A stretch of DNA of 64,000 nt from Porticoccus sp002341315 (GCF_047634355.1 NZ_JBLIAL010000011.1), one strand, 5' to 3'. Positions 17,733 to 27,110 are shown, numbered from the stretch's first letter. Notes: generated by a model from the letters alone, not told the origin. Made by a program: numbers and translations.

Positions 17733-19133
17733 TTAACGGCGGATATGTTCAACCATGTATTGCTGCACCGAGGCAATCTCATTGGGCTGTACGGAATACC
17801 GCTCCTCGCGTTCAAACAGATCGGCCATGTGATGCGGCAGGGGTGGATCCTGCTGGTAGCCGGCCTTGCTCACCGCCTCGGGAAATTTCGCCGGATGGGC
17901 CGTGGCCAGACAGACCATCGGGATATCCAGGCGGCGGCGTGTGTGACGCGCTGCAGCGACGCCAATAGCGGTATGAGGGTCGAGTAAATAACCGTTTTTC
18001 TGCCACATATCATGAATGACCGCCACCATGGACTCATCATCCAGTCGGTAGCTGGTAAACAATTTCCGCGCACTGGCCAGTGCGGTCTCGCTGAGATGCA
18101 GATTGCCGGTTTTTTTGAAGTCGGCCATCAGGGCGGCAAGAGCTGCCCCATCCCGGTCATAAAGGTCGAACAGCATCCGCTCGAAATTACTGGAAACCAT
18201 GATATCCATGGAAGGCGACAGACTGTGAACCAGCTGGTGCAGACTGTGGTCGTTGGCGCTGATGCAGCGGTGCAGTATGTCATTGGCATTGGTGCCAATC
18301 ACCAACTGATCAATTGGCAGCCCCATGCGACTGGCAAGGTAACCGGCAAAAATGTCGCCGAAGTTGCCGGTGGGCACAGAAAACGCCACCGGCCGATGAG
18401 GAGCACCCAGTGCCAGGCCAGCATAAAAATAGTACACGATCTGAGCCATGATACGCGCCCAGTTGATCGAGTTGACAGCCACCAGCTGGCGCCCTTCCGG
18501 CAGGAAAGACTGATCGCTAAAACTGGCTTTCACCATGTTCTGGCAATCGTCGAAGTTGCCCTCCAGGGCGATGTTAAAGACATTATCTTCCAACACCGTG
18601 GTCATCTGGCGGCGCTGCACTTCGGATACCCGTTGATAGGGATGAAGAATAAAGATATCCACGTTGTCACTGTGGCGACAGCCTTCAATCGCAGCCGAGC
18701 CGGTATCACCGGAAGTGGCGCCCATGATAGCGACACGCTGGTTGCGCTTCTTAAGCACATAGTCCAGCAGGTGACCGAGGAATTGCAGGGCAAAGTCTTT
18801 AAAGGCCAGCGTCGGCCCCTGAAACAGTTCGAGAATAAATTCGTTGTGACCGCTTTGAATGAGAGGCGCGATGGCATCGTGGCGAAAGGTGCTGTAAGCC
18901 TTGTCGATCAGTTCCCGCAGCGTGTCCTCCGGAACCTCACCGGCCATGAACGGGGACATCACCTTGAAGGCCAGCTCCTGATAGGACAGGCCAGACCAGC
19001 CGGCAATTTCTTCCCGGGAAAACTGCGGCAGGGTTTCCGGCACATAAAGACCGCCATCAGTGGCCAAACCGGCCAGTACTGCATCTTCAAAACTCAATAC
19101 CGGGGCCTGCCCACGGGTGCTGATATAGTTCAC
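17733..19133 (-). CDS. thrC: Threonine synthase
   Basis: 466 residues. N-terminus MNYISTRGQAPVLSFEDAVL and the PLP-lysine segment LAFKDFALQFLG are characteristic of the long bacterial threonine synthases, with SGDTGSAAIEG and VPTGNFGDIFAGY phosphate-binding loops. It converts O-phosphohomoserine to threonine. It lies 35 bases after hom on the same strand; the two make a threonine branch operon as in Pseudomonas. A homoserine kinase gene is not in the window. Confidence 0.97.
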   Translation of the reverse strand: MNYISTRGQAPVLSFEDAVLAGLATDGGLYVPETLPQFSREEIAGWSGLSYQELAFKVMSPFMAGEVPEDTLRELIDKAYSTFRHDAIAPLIQSGHNEFILELFQGPTLAFKDFALQFLGHLLDYVLKKRNQRVAIMGATSGDTGSAAIEGCRHSDNVDIFILHPYQRVSEVQRRQMTTVLEDNVFNIALEGNFDDCQNMVKASFSDQSFLPEGRQLVAVNSINWARIMAQIVYYFYAGLALGAPHRPVAFSVPTGNFGDIFAGYLASRMGLPIDQLVIGTNANDILHRCISANDHSLHQLVHSLSPSMDIMVSSNFERMLFDLYDRDGAALAALMADFKKTGNLHLSETALASARKLFTSYRLDDESMVAVIHDMWQKNGYLLDPHTAIGVAAARHTRRRLDIPMVCLATAHPAKFPEAVSKAGYQQDPPLPHHMADLFEREERYSVQPNEIASVQQYMVEHIRR

Positions 19134-19168
19134 GCTTGATACCTGTTCTGTTCTTGAAACGGAAAACG

Positions 19169-20473
19169 CTAGCCCAGTGATTCCACACGAATCCTGACAA
19201 TATCACCCTCGGTCGTGGGCAACTGTTGGATTTTGTCTACCGCTTCGTCGAGTTTCTTCACCACGGCGCGGTCAGTGAGAATAATCAGCGGCACATAGTC
19301 CTCACCATCATCTGCCTCTTTCTGGATAACAGCCTCAATACTGATTTTGGCATCGCTGAGAATCTGGGTAATTTTTGATAAAACCCCCGGCACATCACGT
19401 GCGGTGATACGCAGATAGTAGGCAGTTTCGACCTGCTCAATAGACAGCACCTGAATGTCGCTCAACTGATCTGGCTGAAAACCCAGGTGGGGTACCCGGT
19501 GCTCCGGATCGGCCGTCAGGGTGCGGGCCAGGTCGACAATATCGGCAATCACTGCAGAGGCCGTCGGCTCTGCCCCGGCGCCGGGACCGTAATACAGTGT
19601 GGGGCCCACGGCATCCCCCTTGACCACCACGGCATTCATCACACCATCAACATTGGCGAGCAGTCGTTTGCGGGGGATTAGGGTGGGGTGAACCCGCAGT
19701 TCAATACCACCATTGTTGCGACGGGCAATGCCCAGATGCTTGATCTGATAGCCGAGTTGCCGGGCGTAGGCCACATCCTGGGTGTCCAGGTTACTGATAC
19801 CTTCGGTAAAGACTTTTTCGAATTGCAACGGGATACCAAAGGCGAGGGAGGCCAGAATAACCAGCTTGTGGGCCGCATCGATTCCTTCCACATCAAAAGT
19901 CGGGTCGGCCTCTGCATAACCACGCTGCTGAGCCTCCACCAGCACATCGTCAAAGGCGCGGCCCTTGTCCCGCATCTCTGTCAATATAAAGTTGCCGGTG
20001 CCATTGACTATCCCCGCCAGCCACTCAATGCGGTTGGCCGAAAGTCCTTCCCTGATCGCCTTGATAATAGGAATACCGCCTGCGACGGAGGCTTCGAATG
20101 CAACGGTGACACCTTTAACCCTCGCGGCATTAAAAATTTCATTACCATGCTCGGCGATCAGCGCCTTATTCGCCGTGACCACATGCTTGCCTTGCTCAAT
20201 GGCATCGAGAATCAACTCGCGTGCGACCGTGGTGCCACCAATCAACTCTACCAGAATATCGACATCGGGATTGCGGGCAACCGCAAATACATCTTCGGTA
20301 ATCGGGGTATCGCCAAGCTGGCAGGCGGGATTTGGGCGCCTGCTTGCCACCTGCACTATCTCAATGCGGCACCCCGCTCTGGCATTGATTACGTCACCAT
20401 TGCGCTGTAACACATTAAATGTGCCGCTACCTACTGTTCCGAGGCCACACAGGCCAACTTTTACTGAGTTCAA
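19169..20473 (-). CDS. hom: Homoserine dehydrogenase
   Basis: 434 residues: N-terminal NAD(P)-binding GLGTVGSGTFNVL, catalytic domain with GIVNGTGNFILTEM and EADPTFDVEGIDAAHK, and a C-terminal ACT domain (ITARDVPGVLSKITQIL) expected to bind threonine for feedback control. It reduces aspartate semialdehyde to homoserine for threonine and methionine synthesis. It has its own probable promoter with a leader of about 160 bases. Confidence 0.97.
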   Translation of the reverse strand: MNSVKVGLCGLGTVGSGTFNVLQRNGDVINARAGCRIEIVQVASRRPNPACQLGDTPITEDVFAVARNPDVDILVELIGGTTVARELILDAIEQGKHVVTANKALIAEHGNEIFNAARVKGVTVAFEASVAGGIPIIKAIREGLSANRIEWLAGIVNGTGNFILTEMRDKGRAFDDVLVEAQQRGYAEADPTFDVEGIDAAHKLVILASLAFGIPLQFEKVFTEGISNLDTQDVAYARQLGYQIKHLGIARRNNGGIELRVHPTLIPRKRLLANVDGVMNAVVVKGDAVGPTLYYGPGAGAEPTASAVIADIVDLARTLTADPEHRVPHLGFQPDQLSDIQVLSIEQVETAYYLRITARDVPGVLSKITQILSDAKISIEAVIQKEADDGEDYVPLIILTDRAVVKKLDEAVDKIQQLPTTEGDIVRIRVESLG

Positions 20474-20594
20474 TCGATTTGCCTCGGTGTTAACCGGTTT
20501 AATTCAGTGCCAGCTGGGGTAATACCGTTTTGTAGCCCGTGACAGGCACGTTTATATCGCGGTATCACTAAAACGGCCACCACGATACCCGTTC

Positions 20595-20610
20595 ACTGCG
20601 CTTGCGCAGT
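20595..20610 (-). other. Hairpin in the hom leader
   Basis: ACTGCGC and GCGCAGT pair perfectly around two bases (TT on the plus strand). It lies about 120 bases before the hom start, downstream of the probable promoter. No T-run follows, so it is not a typical terminator. Further short complementary pieces (CGTG/CACG near 20540) occur in the same leader. No known riboswitch was recognised. Confidence 0.3.
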
Positions 20611-20641
20611 ATTCAAACCAGCAGACTGATGAAGGTTCGCA

Positions 20642-20670
20642 ACCTTAATTGGCAGTAAAGGGACTGTCAA
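20642..20670 (-). promoter_or_regulatory. Probable sigma-70 promoter for hom-thrC
   Basis: On the minus strand TTGACA (20670-20665) is a perfect -35, followed after 17 bases by TAAGGT (20647-20642) as a modest -10. It lies between dsbC and hom. Confidence 0.45.
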
Positions 20671-20706
20671 TCTACCAGCAACGATTTGGCTACGCCGGTT
20701 ACCGTT

Positions 20707-21462
20707 CTAACCATCACTATTTTCATCAAGCCCCATAATCGTCAGTAATTCAGCCGCCGGGCTGTAACCGGGCAACAAGGCACCGTCTTCCAGGATCAGG
20801 GCCGGAGTACCGGTGATGCCTATTTTCTGACCGAGCAGAAAGTGGCTGGCAACGGGATTATCCTTGCAGACGTTCTCTGTTATCGGCTGACGGTTTTTCA
20901 GGGCAGTGAGTGCGGCCAGCTTGTCTTTGGCACACCATGCAGAAGCTATCTTGCGATAGGAGGAGGAGTCCAGCCCGGCCCTGGGAAAGGCCAGATAGCG
21001 AACCTCCACACCGGCCATGTTCAGCTCGGGTACGGTTTCAATATGAAGTTTACGGCAATAACCACAATCCACATCGGTGAATACGTGAAGAATATAGCGG
21101 CGCACATCAGCGGCGGGGAAAACAATCATGTCTTTCGTTGCCAGCGCGCTCAGCATCTCCTTGCGCAATTTAGCCGCAGCCAGATCCTTGATCGGCGCGA
21201 ACATTCCCGGAAGGGCCTGATACATGTCGCCCGTAATAATGTAATCACCGGTTTTATTGGCATAAAAGAATTGGGTACCGTTGATTCGCACGCGGTAAAG
21301 TCCGTCGATTGGCGAAGTTTCCACTGCACCGTATTCCAGGTCAGGGCGCGCCTGCTGCAATTTGTCGATGATGGTCTTGCGTGTCTCTTCTGACACATCG
21401 GCAGCATAAGCGGTGGGTAGTAATATCAGGACAATTATCGTGCCCAGCATTTTTTTGATCAT
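20707..21462 (-). CDS. dsbC: Thiol:disulfide interchange protein DsbC
   Basis: 251 residues with a signal peptide (MIKKMLGTIIVLILLPTAYA, cut likely after AYA). N-terminal dimerisation domain, then a thioredoxin fold with the active site CGYC in TDVDCGYCRKLH and the cis-Pro loop GTPALIL. DsbC is a periplasmic disulfide isomerase. It sits between xerD and hom, as in Pseudomonas. Confidence 0.95.
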   Translation of the reverse strand: MIKKMLGTIIVLILLPTAYAADVSEETRKTIIDKLQQARPDLEYGAVETSPIDGLYRVRINGTQFFYANKTGDYIITGDMYQALPGMFAPIKDLAAAKLRKEMLSALATKDMIVFPAADVRRYILHVFTDVDCGYCRKLHIETVPELNMAGVEVRYLAFPRAGLDSSSYRKIASAWCAKDKLAALTALKNRQPITENVCKDNPVASHFLLGQKIGITGTPALILEDGALLPGYSPAAELLTIMGLDENSDG

Positions 21463-21531
21463 CGCGGATTTCTCTTGTCAGGTTCAGCATGGCTAATCAG
21501 GTATTGAGTCTTAATGGCCACAAGGGTTCAC

Positions 21532-22434
21532 TTACCCTCTCGGGTGGTGTTCTGCATGCAGCGCCTTGATGCGGGTACTGGCTATGTGGGTGTAGATCTG
21601 TGTGGTGGAAAGATCACTGTGCCCGAGCAGCAATTGTACCACCCTGAGATCGGCTCCGTGATTCAGCAAATGGGTCGCAAATGCGTGGCGGAGTGTGTGT
21701 GGCGATAGGGGTTTTTCAATGCCGGCCTGGCTGGCGTAACCCTTGATTCGATGCCAGAAAGTTTGCCGGGTCATCTGCCGGGCACGGCGACTGGGGAACA
21801 GCACATCACTTTGTACAGCGCCCAATATCAAGGGCCGGGCTTCCCGCATGAAGCGCTCCAACCAACTCATCGCCTCCTCGCCCATGGGCACCATCCGCTC
21901 CTTGCCACCCTTACCTGTCACTCTCACCACACCCTGGCGCAGGTTGGCCTGATAAAGGGTTAGCCCCACCAGCTCAGAGACCCTCAAGCCCGTAGCGTAC
22001 AGCACTTCCAGCATGGTGCGATCGCGCAGACCCAGCAACGAATCGGTATCCGGCTGGTTCAATAGCGCTTCCACATCCATTTCTGTAAGGCTCTTTGGGA
22101 GCGGACGACCCAGCTTGGGGTTTTCCACCATAGCAATGGGATCTTCGACAAGCCGGTTTTCCCGAAGTAAATAACGGTAGAGCCCCCGCATACAGGATAA
22201 CTGTCTGGCCGCCGAGCGCGCCGACACGCCCTGCTCAAAACGGCGGGCAAGGTAGCGCTGTACATCGGCAGCCCCCAGTCCAATCAGGGACAAATCCTCC
22301 CGCGCCGCCCAAATGGCCAGCGCTTCAAGATCGCGTCGATAGGCTTCCAGGGTATTGCGACTCAGGCCCTTTTCCATCCAGAGGGCATCGAGATAATTGT
22401 CTATCAGGTGTTGGTCGGTCGATGTCGGCGCCAT
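21532..22434 (-). CDS. xerD: Site-specific tyrosine recombinase XerD
   Basis: 300 residues. The N-terminal SAM-like core-binding domain (about 8-95) is followed by the catalytic domain with all six catalytic residues: Arg in GLRVSELVGL, Lys in GKGGKERMVP, His-x-x-Arg in HTLRHAFATHL, His in LLGHSDLSTT and Tyr in QIYTH. With XerC it resolves chromosome dimers at dif. Its position next to dsbC fits XerD rather than XerC or a mobile-element integrase. Confidence 0.95.
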   Translation of the reverse strand: MAPTSTDQHLIDNYLDALWMEKGLSRNTLEAYRRDLEALAIWAAREDLSLIGLGAADVQRYLARRFEQGVSARSAARQLSCMRGLYRYLLRENRLVEDPIAMVENPKLGRPLPKSLTEMDVEALLNQPDTDSLLGLRDRTMLEVLYATGLRVSELVGLTLYQANLRQGVVRVTGKGGKERMVPMGEEAMSWLERFMREARPLILGAVQSDVLFPSRRARQMTRQTFWHRIKGYASQAGIEKPLSPHTLRHAFATHLLNHGADLRVVQLLLGHSDLSTTQIYTHIASTRIKALHAEHHPRG

Positions 22435-22507
22435 GGGTTACTCTAACCGGGCTCGATGCATGGAACAATCATCTAAACGCAGACAACTCTTAGAACAACT
22501 TGTAACC

Positions 22508-22541
22508 ATAAAAAAAGGCACCAACCTGTGGTGCCTTTTTG
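22508..22541 (-). terminator. Rho-independent terminator of the rpsP-rimM-trmD-rplS operon
   Basis: Stem AGGCACCA/TGGTGCCT (22516-22523 with 22529-22536) and a 5-base loop, with an A-run on the left that becomes a T-run on the minus-strand transcript. The right side also has five Ts, so it could work in both directions. It lies just after the rplS stop. Confidence 0.85.
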
Positions 22542-22556
22542 CATTGAAGAATGAAC

Positions 22557-22913
22557 TCAGTTGAGCTTTTCCTTGATACGTGCAGCCTTGCCCGACAGTT
22601 CGCGCAAGTAGTAAAGTTTGGCCTGACGCACATCACCACGGCGCTTGACCTGCACGCTCTCAACCAGCGGGCTGAACGTCTGGAAGGTCCGCTCAACACC
22701 AACGCCATTGGAAATTTTGCGAACAGTGAATGCAGAATTCAATCCACGATTGCGCTTGCCAATCACCACACCCTCGAATGCCTGCAGGCGCTCGCGGGTG
22801 CCCTCTTTAACCTTGACCTGAACAACGACTGTATCGCCTGGGGCAAACGGCGGCAGTTGTTTGCTCATTTGTTCTGTTTCAATCGCAGTAATAATCGAAT
22901 TTTTGTTACTCAC
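22557..22913 (-). CDS. rplS: 50S ribosomal protein L19
   Basis: 118 residues from a GTG start (VSNKNSIITAIETEQM), which aligns with the N-terminus of E. coli L19 and is preceded by GAGGAG at 7 bases; an ATG 39 bases upstream would give an unusual extension. Conserved FAPGDTVVVQVKV, QAFEGVVIGKRNRGLNSAFTV and GKAARIKEKLN are present. L19 sits at the subunit interface. Last gene of the rpsP operon. Confidence 0.97.
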   Translation of the reverse strand: MSNKNSIITAIETEQMSKQLPPFAPGDTVVVQVKVKEGTRERLQAFEGVVIGKRNRGLNSAFTVRKISNGVGVERTFQTFSPLVESVQVKRRGDVRQAKLYYLRELSGKAARIKEKLN

Positions 22914-22987
22914 GGTTTGCTCCTCAGCTTTTGTTGGTTGGTGGCATGCCACCTTTTTGAGTAGCGTCGCACAGAGAGGAAAACGAC

Positions 22988-23737
22988 TCAGTCACTTTCA
23001 TCTGCCGACTCTTTGACAATCCTGTCCATTAACTGTTGTTGCTCGTCACTGAGCACCAGTTTTTCCAGCAGTTCCGGGCGCCGCTGCCAGGTTCTGTACA
23101 ACGACTGTTTTAACCGCCACTGCCGTATTTTTTCATGGTTGCCAGACAACAACACTTCTGGCACTTTAAAATCCTGATACTGCTCCGGCCGCGTGTAATG
23201 GGGGCAGTCCAGCAGACCATCGGCAAAGGAATCCTGATCTGCCGAGTCCTCATGCCCCAATGCGCCGGGCAGTTGCCGAATCAACGCATCAAGCACCACC
23301 ATGGCGGGCAGCTCACCACCACTGAGTACGTAGTCCCCGATGGACCACTCCTGATCCACTTCCAGCTGGATCAATCGCTCATCAACCCCTTCGTAACGCC
23401 CGGCAACCAGTATCAGATCGCCCTGTGCTGCCAACGCATTAACGCCAGTCTGATCCAGCACACGGCCTTGGGGAGAGAGGTACACCACTGTGGCCGGGCC
23501 CCCTATCCATGTACGTGCGACGTCGATGGCCTTGCGCAAAGGCTCGATCATCATCACCATTCCAGGACCGCCACCGTAAGGGCGGCTATCTACTGTCTGG
23601 TGCCTGTCACTGGTGTGGGCTCTCGGATTGAAAAATGCCACTTCCAGCAAGCCCTGCCTGATTGCCCTACTGCTGATACCGTAGTCGGTGAGGGCAACAA
23701 ACATTTCGGGGAAAAGTGTAACCAGTGCTACTTTCAT
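22988..23737 (-). CDS. trmD: tRNA (guanine-N1)-methyltransferase TrmD
   Basis: 249 residues. SPOUT trefoil-knot motifs: YGGGPGMVM, GRYEGVDERLI, YVLSGGELPAMVVLDA, and a C-terminal YTRPEQYQDFKVPEVLLSGNH type segment. It methylates G37 of tRNAs reading CNN and some UNN codons and prevents frameshifting. It lies between rimM and rplS in the classic operon. Confidence 0.97.
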   Translation of the reverse strand: MKVALVTLFPEMFVALTDYGISSRAIRQGLLEVAFFNPRAHTSDRHQTVDSRPYGGGPGMVMMIEPLRKAIDVARTWIGGPATVVYLSPQGRVLDQTGVNALAAQGDLILVAGRYEGVDERLIQLEVDQEWSIGDYVLSGGELPAMVVLDALIRQLPGALGHEDSADQDSFADGLLDCPHYTRPEQYQDFKVPEVLLSGNHEKIRQWRLKQSLYRTWQRRPELLEKLVLSDEQQQLMDRIVKESADESD

Positions 23738-23770
23738 GGCCGGTTAACCTTTGGGCTATCGCCCCGATTA

Positions 23771-24310
23771 TTAAAAAGCCGGATCCCAGTCCACCTCGAT
23801 CTTGCCGGCGACGAGATCAACGTTTAATACAAATTGATCTATGTAGGGAATCAACCGCTCTTCCTGATCCAGGCTCTTGTCATCCCCTTTCACAACCAGC
23901 ACATCATTGGCACCGGTTTCCATCAGGGAGTCGACGATGCCAAGTCTGACGCCCAGAGAGGTCACAACAGGCATCCCTTCAAGCTGGTGCCAGTAATACT
24001 GTCCATCAGCAAGAACCGGCAGTTGCGCTTTTGCCACGTAGATGTCCCGCTGGCAATAAGCTCTGGCCTGATCTCTGTCGTCAATCTCCGCCAGGTGAAC
24101 CATCAGTCCCTTGGCAGTGGAACGCTGTTCAGTGACCTTCAATTTCTGCCAATGACCAGCAATCTTCAGCCACCAGGGTTGGTAATCAAAAATGTTACCG
24201 CCCGGCTCGGTGAAGGAGTGAATTTTTACCCAACCCTTCACACCATGAACTGCCGTTATGCGCCCGACTACCACTGGATCAATCGGGTCCACACTTTGCT
24301 GGACGCTCAT
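23771..24310 (-). CDS. rimM: Ribosome maturation factor RimM
   Basis: 179 residues. N-terminal RimM barrel begins VVVGRITAVHGVKGWVKIHS and the PRC-barrel half contains YYWHQLEGMPVV and the ERLIPYIDQFVLNVDL ending typical of the family. It binds ribosomal protein S19 and assists 16S rRNA 3' domain maturation. Located between rpsP and trmD. Confidence 0.96.
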   Translation of the reverse strand: MSVQQSVDPIDPVVVGRITAVHGVKGWVKIHSFTEPGGNIFDYQPWWLKIAGHWQKLKVTEQRSTAKGLMVHLAEIDDRDQARAYCQRDIYVAKAQLPVLADGQYYWHQLEGMPVVTSLGVRLGIVDSLMETGANDVLVVKGDDKSLDQEERLIPYIDQFVLNVDLVAGKIEVDWDPAF

Positions 24311-24323
24311 GGCCTTAGTCTTA

Positions 24324-24572
24324 TCAGGCTTGCTTGGCTGCTTCTTTCACTAACTGGGAAACGCGATCGGACAACATAGCGCCTTCGCTCACCCAGTGTT
24401 GCACACGATCCACATCCACCCGCAGACGCTCTTCGAGGCCACGGGCAACCGGGTTAAAAAAGCCGATGCGTTCGATGTAACGACTATCACGAGCCCTGCG
24501 GCTGTCAGTGACATGTATATGATAGAACGGACGCTTTTTTGAGCCTCCGCGAGCCAGACGAATTGTTACCAT
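24324..24572 (-). CDS. rpsP: 30S ribosomal protein S16
   Basis: 82 residues; N-terminus MVTIRLARGGSKKRPFYHI and IERIGFFNPVA are canonical S16. First gene of the rpsP-rimM-trmD-rplS operon, about 110 bases after its probable promoter. Confidence 0.98.
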   Translation of the reverse strand: MVTIRLARGGSKKRPFYHIHVTDSRRARDSRYIERIGFFNPVARGLEERLRVDVDRVQHWVSEGAMLSDRVSQLVKEAAKQA

Positions 24573-24680
24573 GAAAACTCTCTTCTGTATTTAGTTTCAA
24601 ATTACAGTCGGTCGATCCCTTATCACTCAGGAACAAGACCACGCCCGATCTCTCGAACAGGCACCTGTGAAAGGCGCGGG

Positions 24681-24709
24681 ATTATAGCGAAAACACGCAA
24701 CCGTGTATA
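24681..24709 (-). promoter_or_regulatory. Probable promoter of the rpsP operon
   Basis: On the minus strand TATACA (24709-24704) and a perfect TATAAT (24686-24681) are 17 bases apart. It lies directly upstream of rpsP. Confidence 0.65.
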
Positions 24710-24755
24710 GCTGGAAAGTATAGTGGGAAAACAGCTTTATCCGGAGACGGAATTC

Positions 24756-24786
24756 AGCGGGGGCGACAGCCTGGAGAGGCCCCGCT
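24756..24786 (-). terminator. Possible terminator hairpin after ffh
   Basis: AGCGGGG and CCCCGCT (24756-24762 with 24780-24786) pair around 17 bases, overlapping the ffh stop codon. There is no T-run afterwards on the minus strand, so termination is uncertain. Confidence 0.3.
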
Positions 24787-26188
24787 AAAAGGGGAATTTC
24801 CCACCGCCTGGCGGCATACCGCCCCCCATACCACCGCCAGCAGGCATGTTGCCAGCCATGCCGCGCATCATCTGCTGCATGCCTTTGCCTTTCATTTTCT
24901 TCATCATCTTGCCCATTTGCTTGTGCTGTTTGAGCAGGCGATTCAGATCCTGAAGGTTGGTGCCGGACCCTACCGTTATCCGCCGCTTGCGGGAACCATT
25001 CAGCAGGTCGGGGTTTCGCCTTTCAGCAGGTGTCATGGAGTTGATAATCGCCTCCATACGTGAAAACTGCTTCCCCATATTGGCTTGCTCAACCATCTGA
25101 CTCATGTTGCCCATGCCGGGCAGCTTGTCCAGCAGGCCTGAAAACCCGCCCAGATTCTTCATTTGCTGGAGTTGGTCGCGCAAATCATTCAGATCAAACC
25201 GTTTGCCCTTGGCGACTTTTTTAGCCAACTGTTCCGCTTTTTTACGGTCGACCTTCTGTTCGACATCTTCAATCAGCGACATCATGTCGCCCATGCCGAG
25301 AATCCGCGAAGCGATCCGATCCGGGTGGAACGGCTCCAGCGCATCGGTTTTTTCACCCACACCGAGGAACTTGATCGGCTTGCCGGTTACCTGGCGAACA
25401 GAGAGCGCTGCCCCACCACGGGCATCGCCGTCCACTTTGGTCAAAATTACCCCCGTCAGGGGCAGCGCTTCGTTAAATGCCTGGGCGGTGGCAACCGCAT
25501 CCTGGCCAATCATTGCGTCGATGACGAACAGGGTTTCTACCGGCGACAGTGCTTTGTGTAGCTGCCGGATTTCAGTCATCAGCGCATCATCAATATGCAG
25601 GCGGCCAGCCGTGTCCACCAGCAATACATCGATAAACTTTACTTTCGCCGCCTGAACCGCATTGCGTGCAATATCGACGGGTTTCTGATCAGCATGGCTG
25701 GCAAAAAACTCAACTCCCACTTCCGACGCGAGAGTTTCCAGCTGTTTAATGGCGGCCGGCCGGTAGATATCGGCACTCACCACCATGACTTTTTTCTTTT
25801 CCCGCTCCTTGAGATAGCGGGCCAACTTGGCCACGGAGGTGGTTTTACCTGCACCCTGCAGACCGGCCATCAATACCACAGCCGGCGGCTGTGCAGCCAG
25901 ATTGAGCGACTCGTTACTGTCACCCATCACATGTTCAAGCTCGGACTGGACAATCTTCAGGAACTGTTGACCGGGATTGAGGCTACTGCCAACCTGCTGG
26001 CCCAGTGCCCTCTCCTTGACACCCTCAACAAAGGTTTTGACAACCGGTAGCGCCACATCCGCTTCCAGCAATGCCATGCGCACTTCACGCAGGGTTTCCT
26101 GAATATTTTCTTCGGTCAGGCTGGCCTTCCCGGAGATTTTTTTCAGGGAAGCCGATAAACGATCACTGAGATTTTCAAACATTGCCAT
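24785..26188 (-). CDS. ffh: Signal recognition particle protein Ffh
   Basis: 467 residues: N domain; GTPase domain with GLQGAGKTTS, DTAGRLH and TKVDGDARGG; and a methionine-rich M domain with SGSRKRRI-like helix (LNGSRKRRITVG). The C-terminal tail is very rich in Gly, Met and Pro. The first ATG gives MAMFENL; starting at the second ATG (26182) would match E. coli MFDNL. It targets nascent membrane proteins with 4.5S RNA, which is not in the window. A -10-like TATACT lies at 26232-26227 upstream. Confidence 0.97.
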   Translation of the reverse strand: MAMFENLSDRLSASLKKISGKASLTEENIQETLREVRMALLEADVALPVVKTFVEGVKERALGQQVGSSLNPGQQFLKIVQSELEHVMGDSNESLNLAAQPPAVVLMAGLQGAGKTTSVAKLARYLKEREKKKVMVVSADIYRPAAIKQLETLASEVGVEFFASHADQKPVDIARNAVQAAKVKFIDVLLVDTAGRLHIDDALMTEIRQLHKALSPVETLFVIDAMIGQDAVATAQAFNEALPLTGVILTKVDGDARGGAALSVRQVTGKPIKFLGVGEKTDALEPFHPDRIASRILGMGDMMSLIEDVEQKVDRKKAEQLAKKVAKGKRFDLNDLRDQLQQMKNLGGFSGLLDKLPGMGNMSQMVEQANMGKQFSRMEAIINSMTPAERRNPDLLNGSRKRRITVGSGTNLQDLNRLLKQHKQMGKMMKKMKGKGMQQMMRGMAGNMPAGGGMGGGMPPGGGKFPF

Positions 26189-26282
26189 GGGATTTATTTC
26201 GTCTTCACCTTATTGATAGGCGTAGCAGTATAACTGAAAGCACCCGAGTTTTGGGACGGCCTCTTTTCGCTTTCCGCTATCT

Positions 26283-26299
26283 GTGACACACTTTGTCAC
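26283..26299. promoter_or_regulatory. Inverted repeat between ffh and ypjD
   Basis: GTGACA and TGTCAC flank CACTT. It lies 23 bases before the chosen ypjD ATG; it could be an operator or leader hairpin. Reading from this GTG would extend YpjD by 13 residues, which is not supported. Confidence 0.25.
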
Positions 26300-26321
26300 C
26301 TGTTTAAATAGTCACCCCATT

Positions 26322-27110
26322 ATGCTTACAGCTTCTGCCGCCATCGCCCTGTATATCTGCGCGACCCTGTTCCAGGCGCTTCAGCTTCGCAAGCATCCCA
26401 ACTTGCAGCTATCTTCTCTGCAGTTGATTGCCGCTCCTGCATTGGCCCTGCACGGATACACCAGTGCACACTGGATCTTCAGTGACGCCGGTCTCGATTT
26501 CGGGCTGCTCCCCATGACCAGCGCCATCATCTTCACCATCAATCTGATTGTTCTTCTCAGCAGTCTCCGAAAACCGGTTCACAGTCTTTTTCTGATCCTT
26601 TTCCCTCTGGCAGCACTGATCCTGGCATTGACCCTCCTGATCGGCAGCAGCGCCCCCTTGAGAGAGACTGTGTCTTTACCCATCGGGGCACATATCTTCT
26701 TTTCCATTGTGGCCTACAGCCTGCTGACCATCGCTGCGTTTCAGGCGATTTTTATCGCCCTGCAAAACTGGCGGCTGCGCCACAGACACCTCGGCAGCTG
26801 GCTACAGATAGTCCCTCCTTTGCAAACCATGGAAGCATTGCTGTTTGAGGTGCTGTGGGCCGGCTTTGGTCTGCTGACCCTTTCACTGATTACGGGATTT
26901 CTGTTTTTTGAGGATTTCTTTGCCCAGCACTTGATTCACAAAACGGTTTTCACTCTTTTTGCCTGGCTGTTTTATGGGATTTTATTGTGGGGGCGACACA
27001 TCAAGGGATGGCGGGGCAATACAGCCATTCAATGGACCCTGGTAGGCTTCAGTGCCATGGTGCTGGGCTACTGGGGAAGCAAGTTTGTCCTGGAGGTAAT
27101 TCTGCGCTGA
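26322..27110 (+). CDS. ypjD: CcsA/HemX-family inner membrane protein YpjD
   Basis: 262 residues from the ATG at MLTASAAIALYIC. About eight hydrophobic segments are visible. Conserved features of the cytochrome c assembly (CcsA-like) family include the His in HGYTSAHWIF, LPIGAHIFFSIVAYSLL and the C-terminal LLWGRHIKGWRG. Members handle haem or act in cytochrome c maturation, but the role of YpjD proteins is not settled. Divergent from ffh and followed by the CBS-domain transporter gene, an order also seen in Pseudomonas. Confidence 0.85.
   Translation: MLTASAAIALYICATLFQALQLRKHPNLQLSSLQLIAAPALALHGYTSAHWIFSDAGLDFGLLPMTSAIIFTINLIVLLSSLRKPVHSLFLILFPLAALILALTLLIGSSAPLRETVSLPIGAHIFFSIVAYSLLTIAAFQAIFIALQNWRLRHRHLGSWLQIVPPLQTMEALLFEVLWAGFGLLTLSLITGFLFFEDFFAQHLIHKTVFTLFAWLFYGILLWGRHIKGWRGNTAIQWTLVGFSAMVLGYWGSKFVLEVILR

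Noticed and set aside
18012..19139. 375-residue open frame opposite thrC
   Set aside because: Antisense of thrC, no domain pattern.
21532..22434. Tyrosine recombinase as sign of an integrated element
   Set aside because: Sequence and the dsbC-hom-thrC neighbourhood fit chromosomal XerD; no attachment repeats or phage genes nearby.
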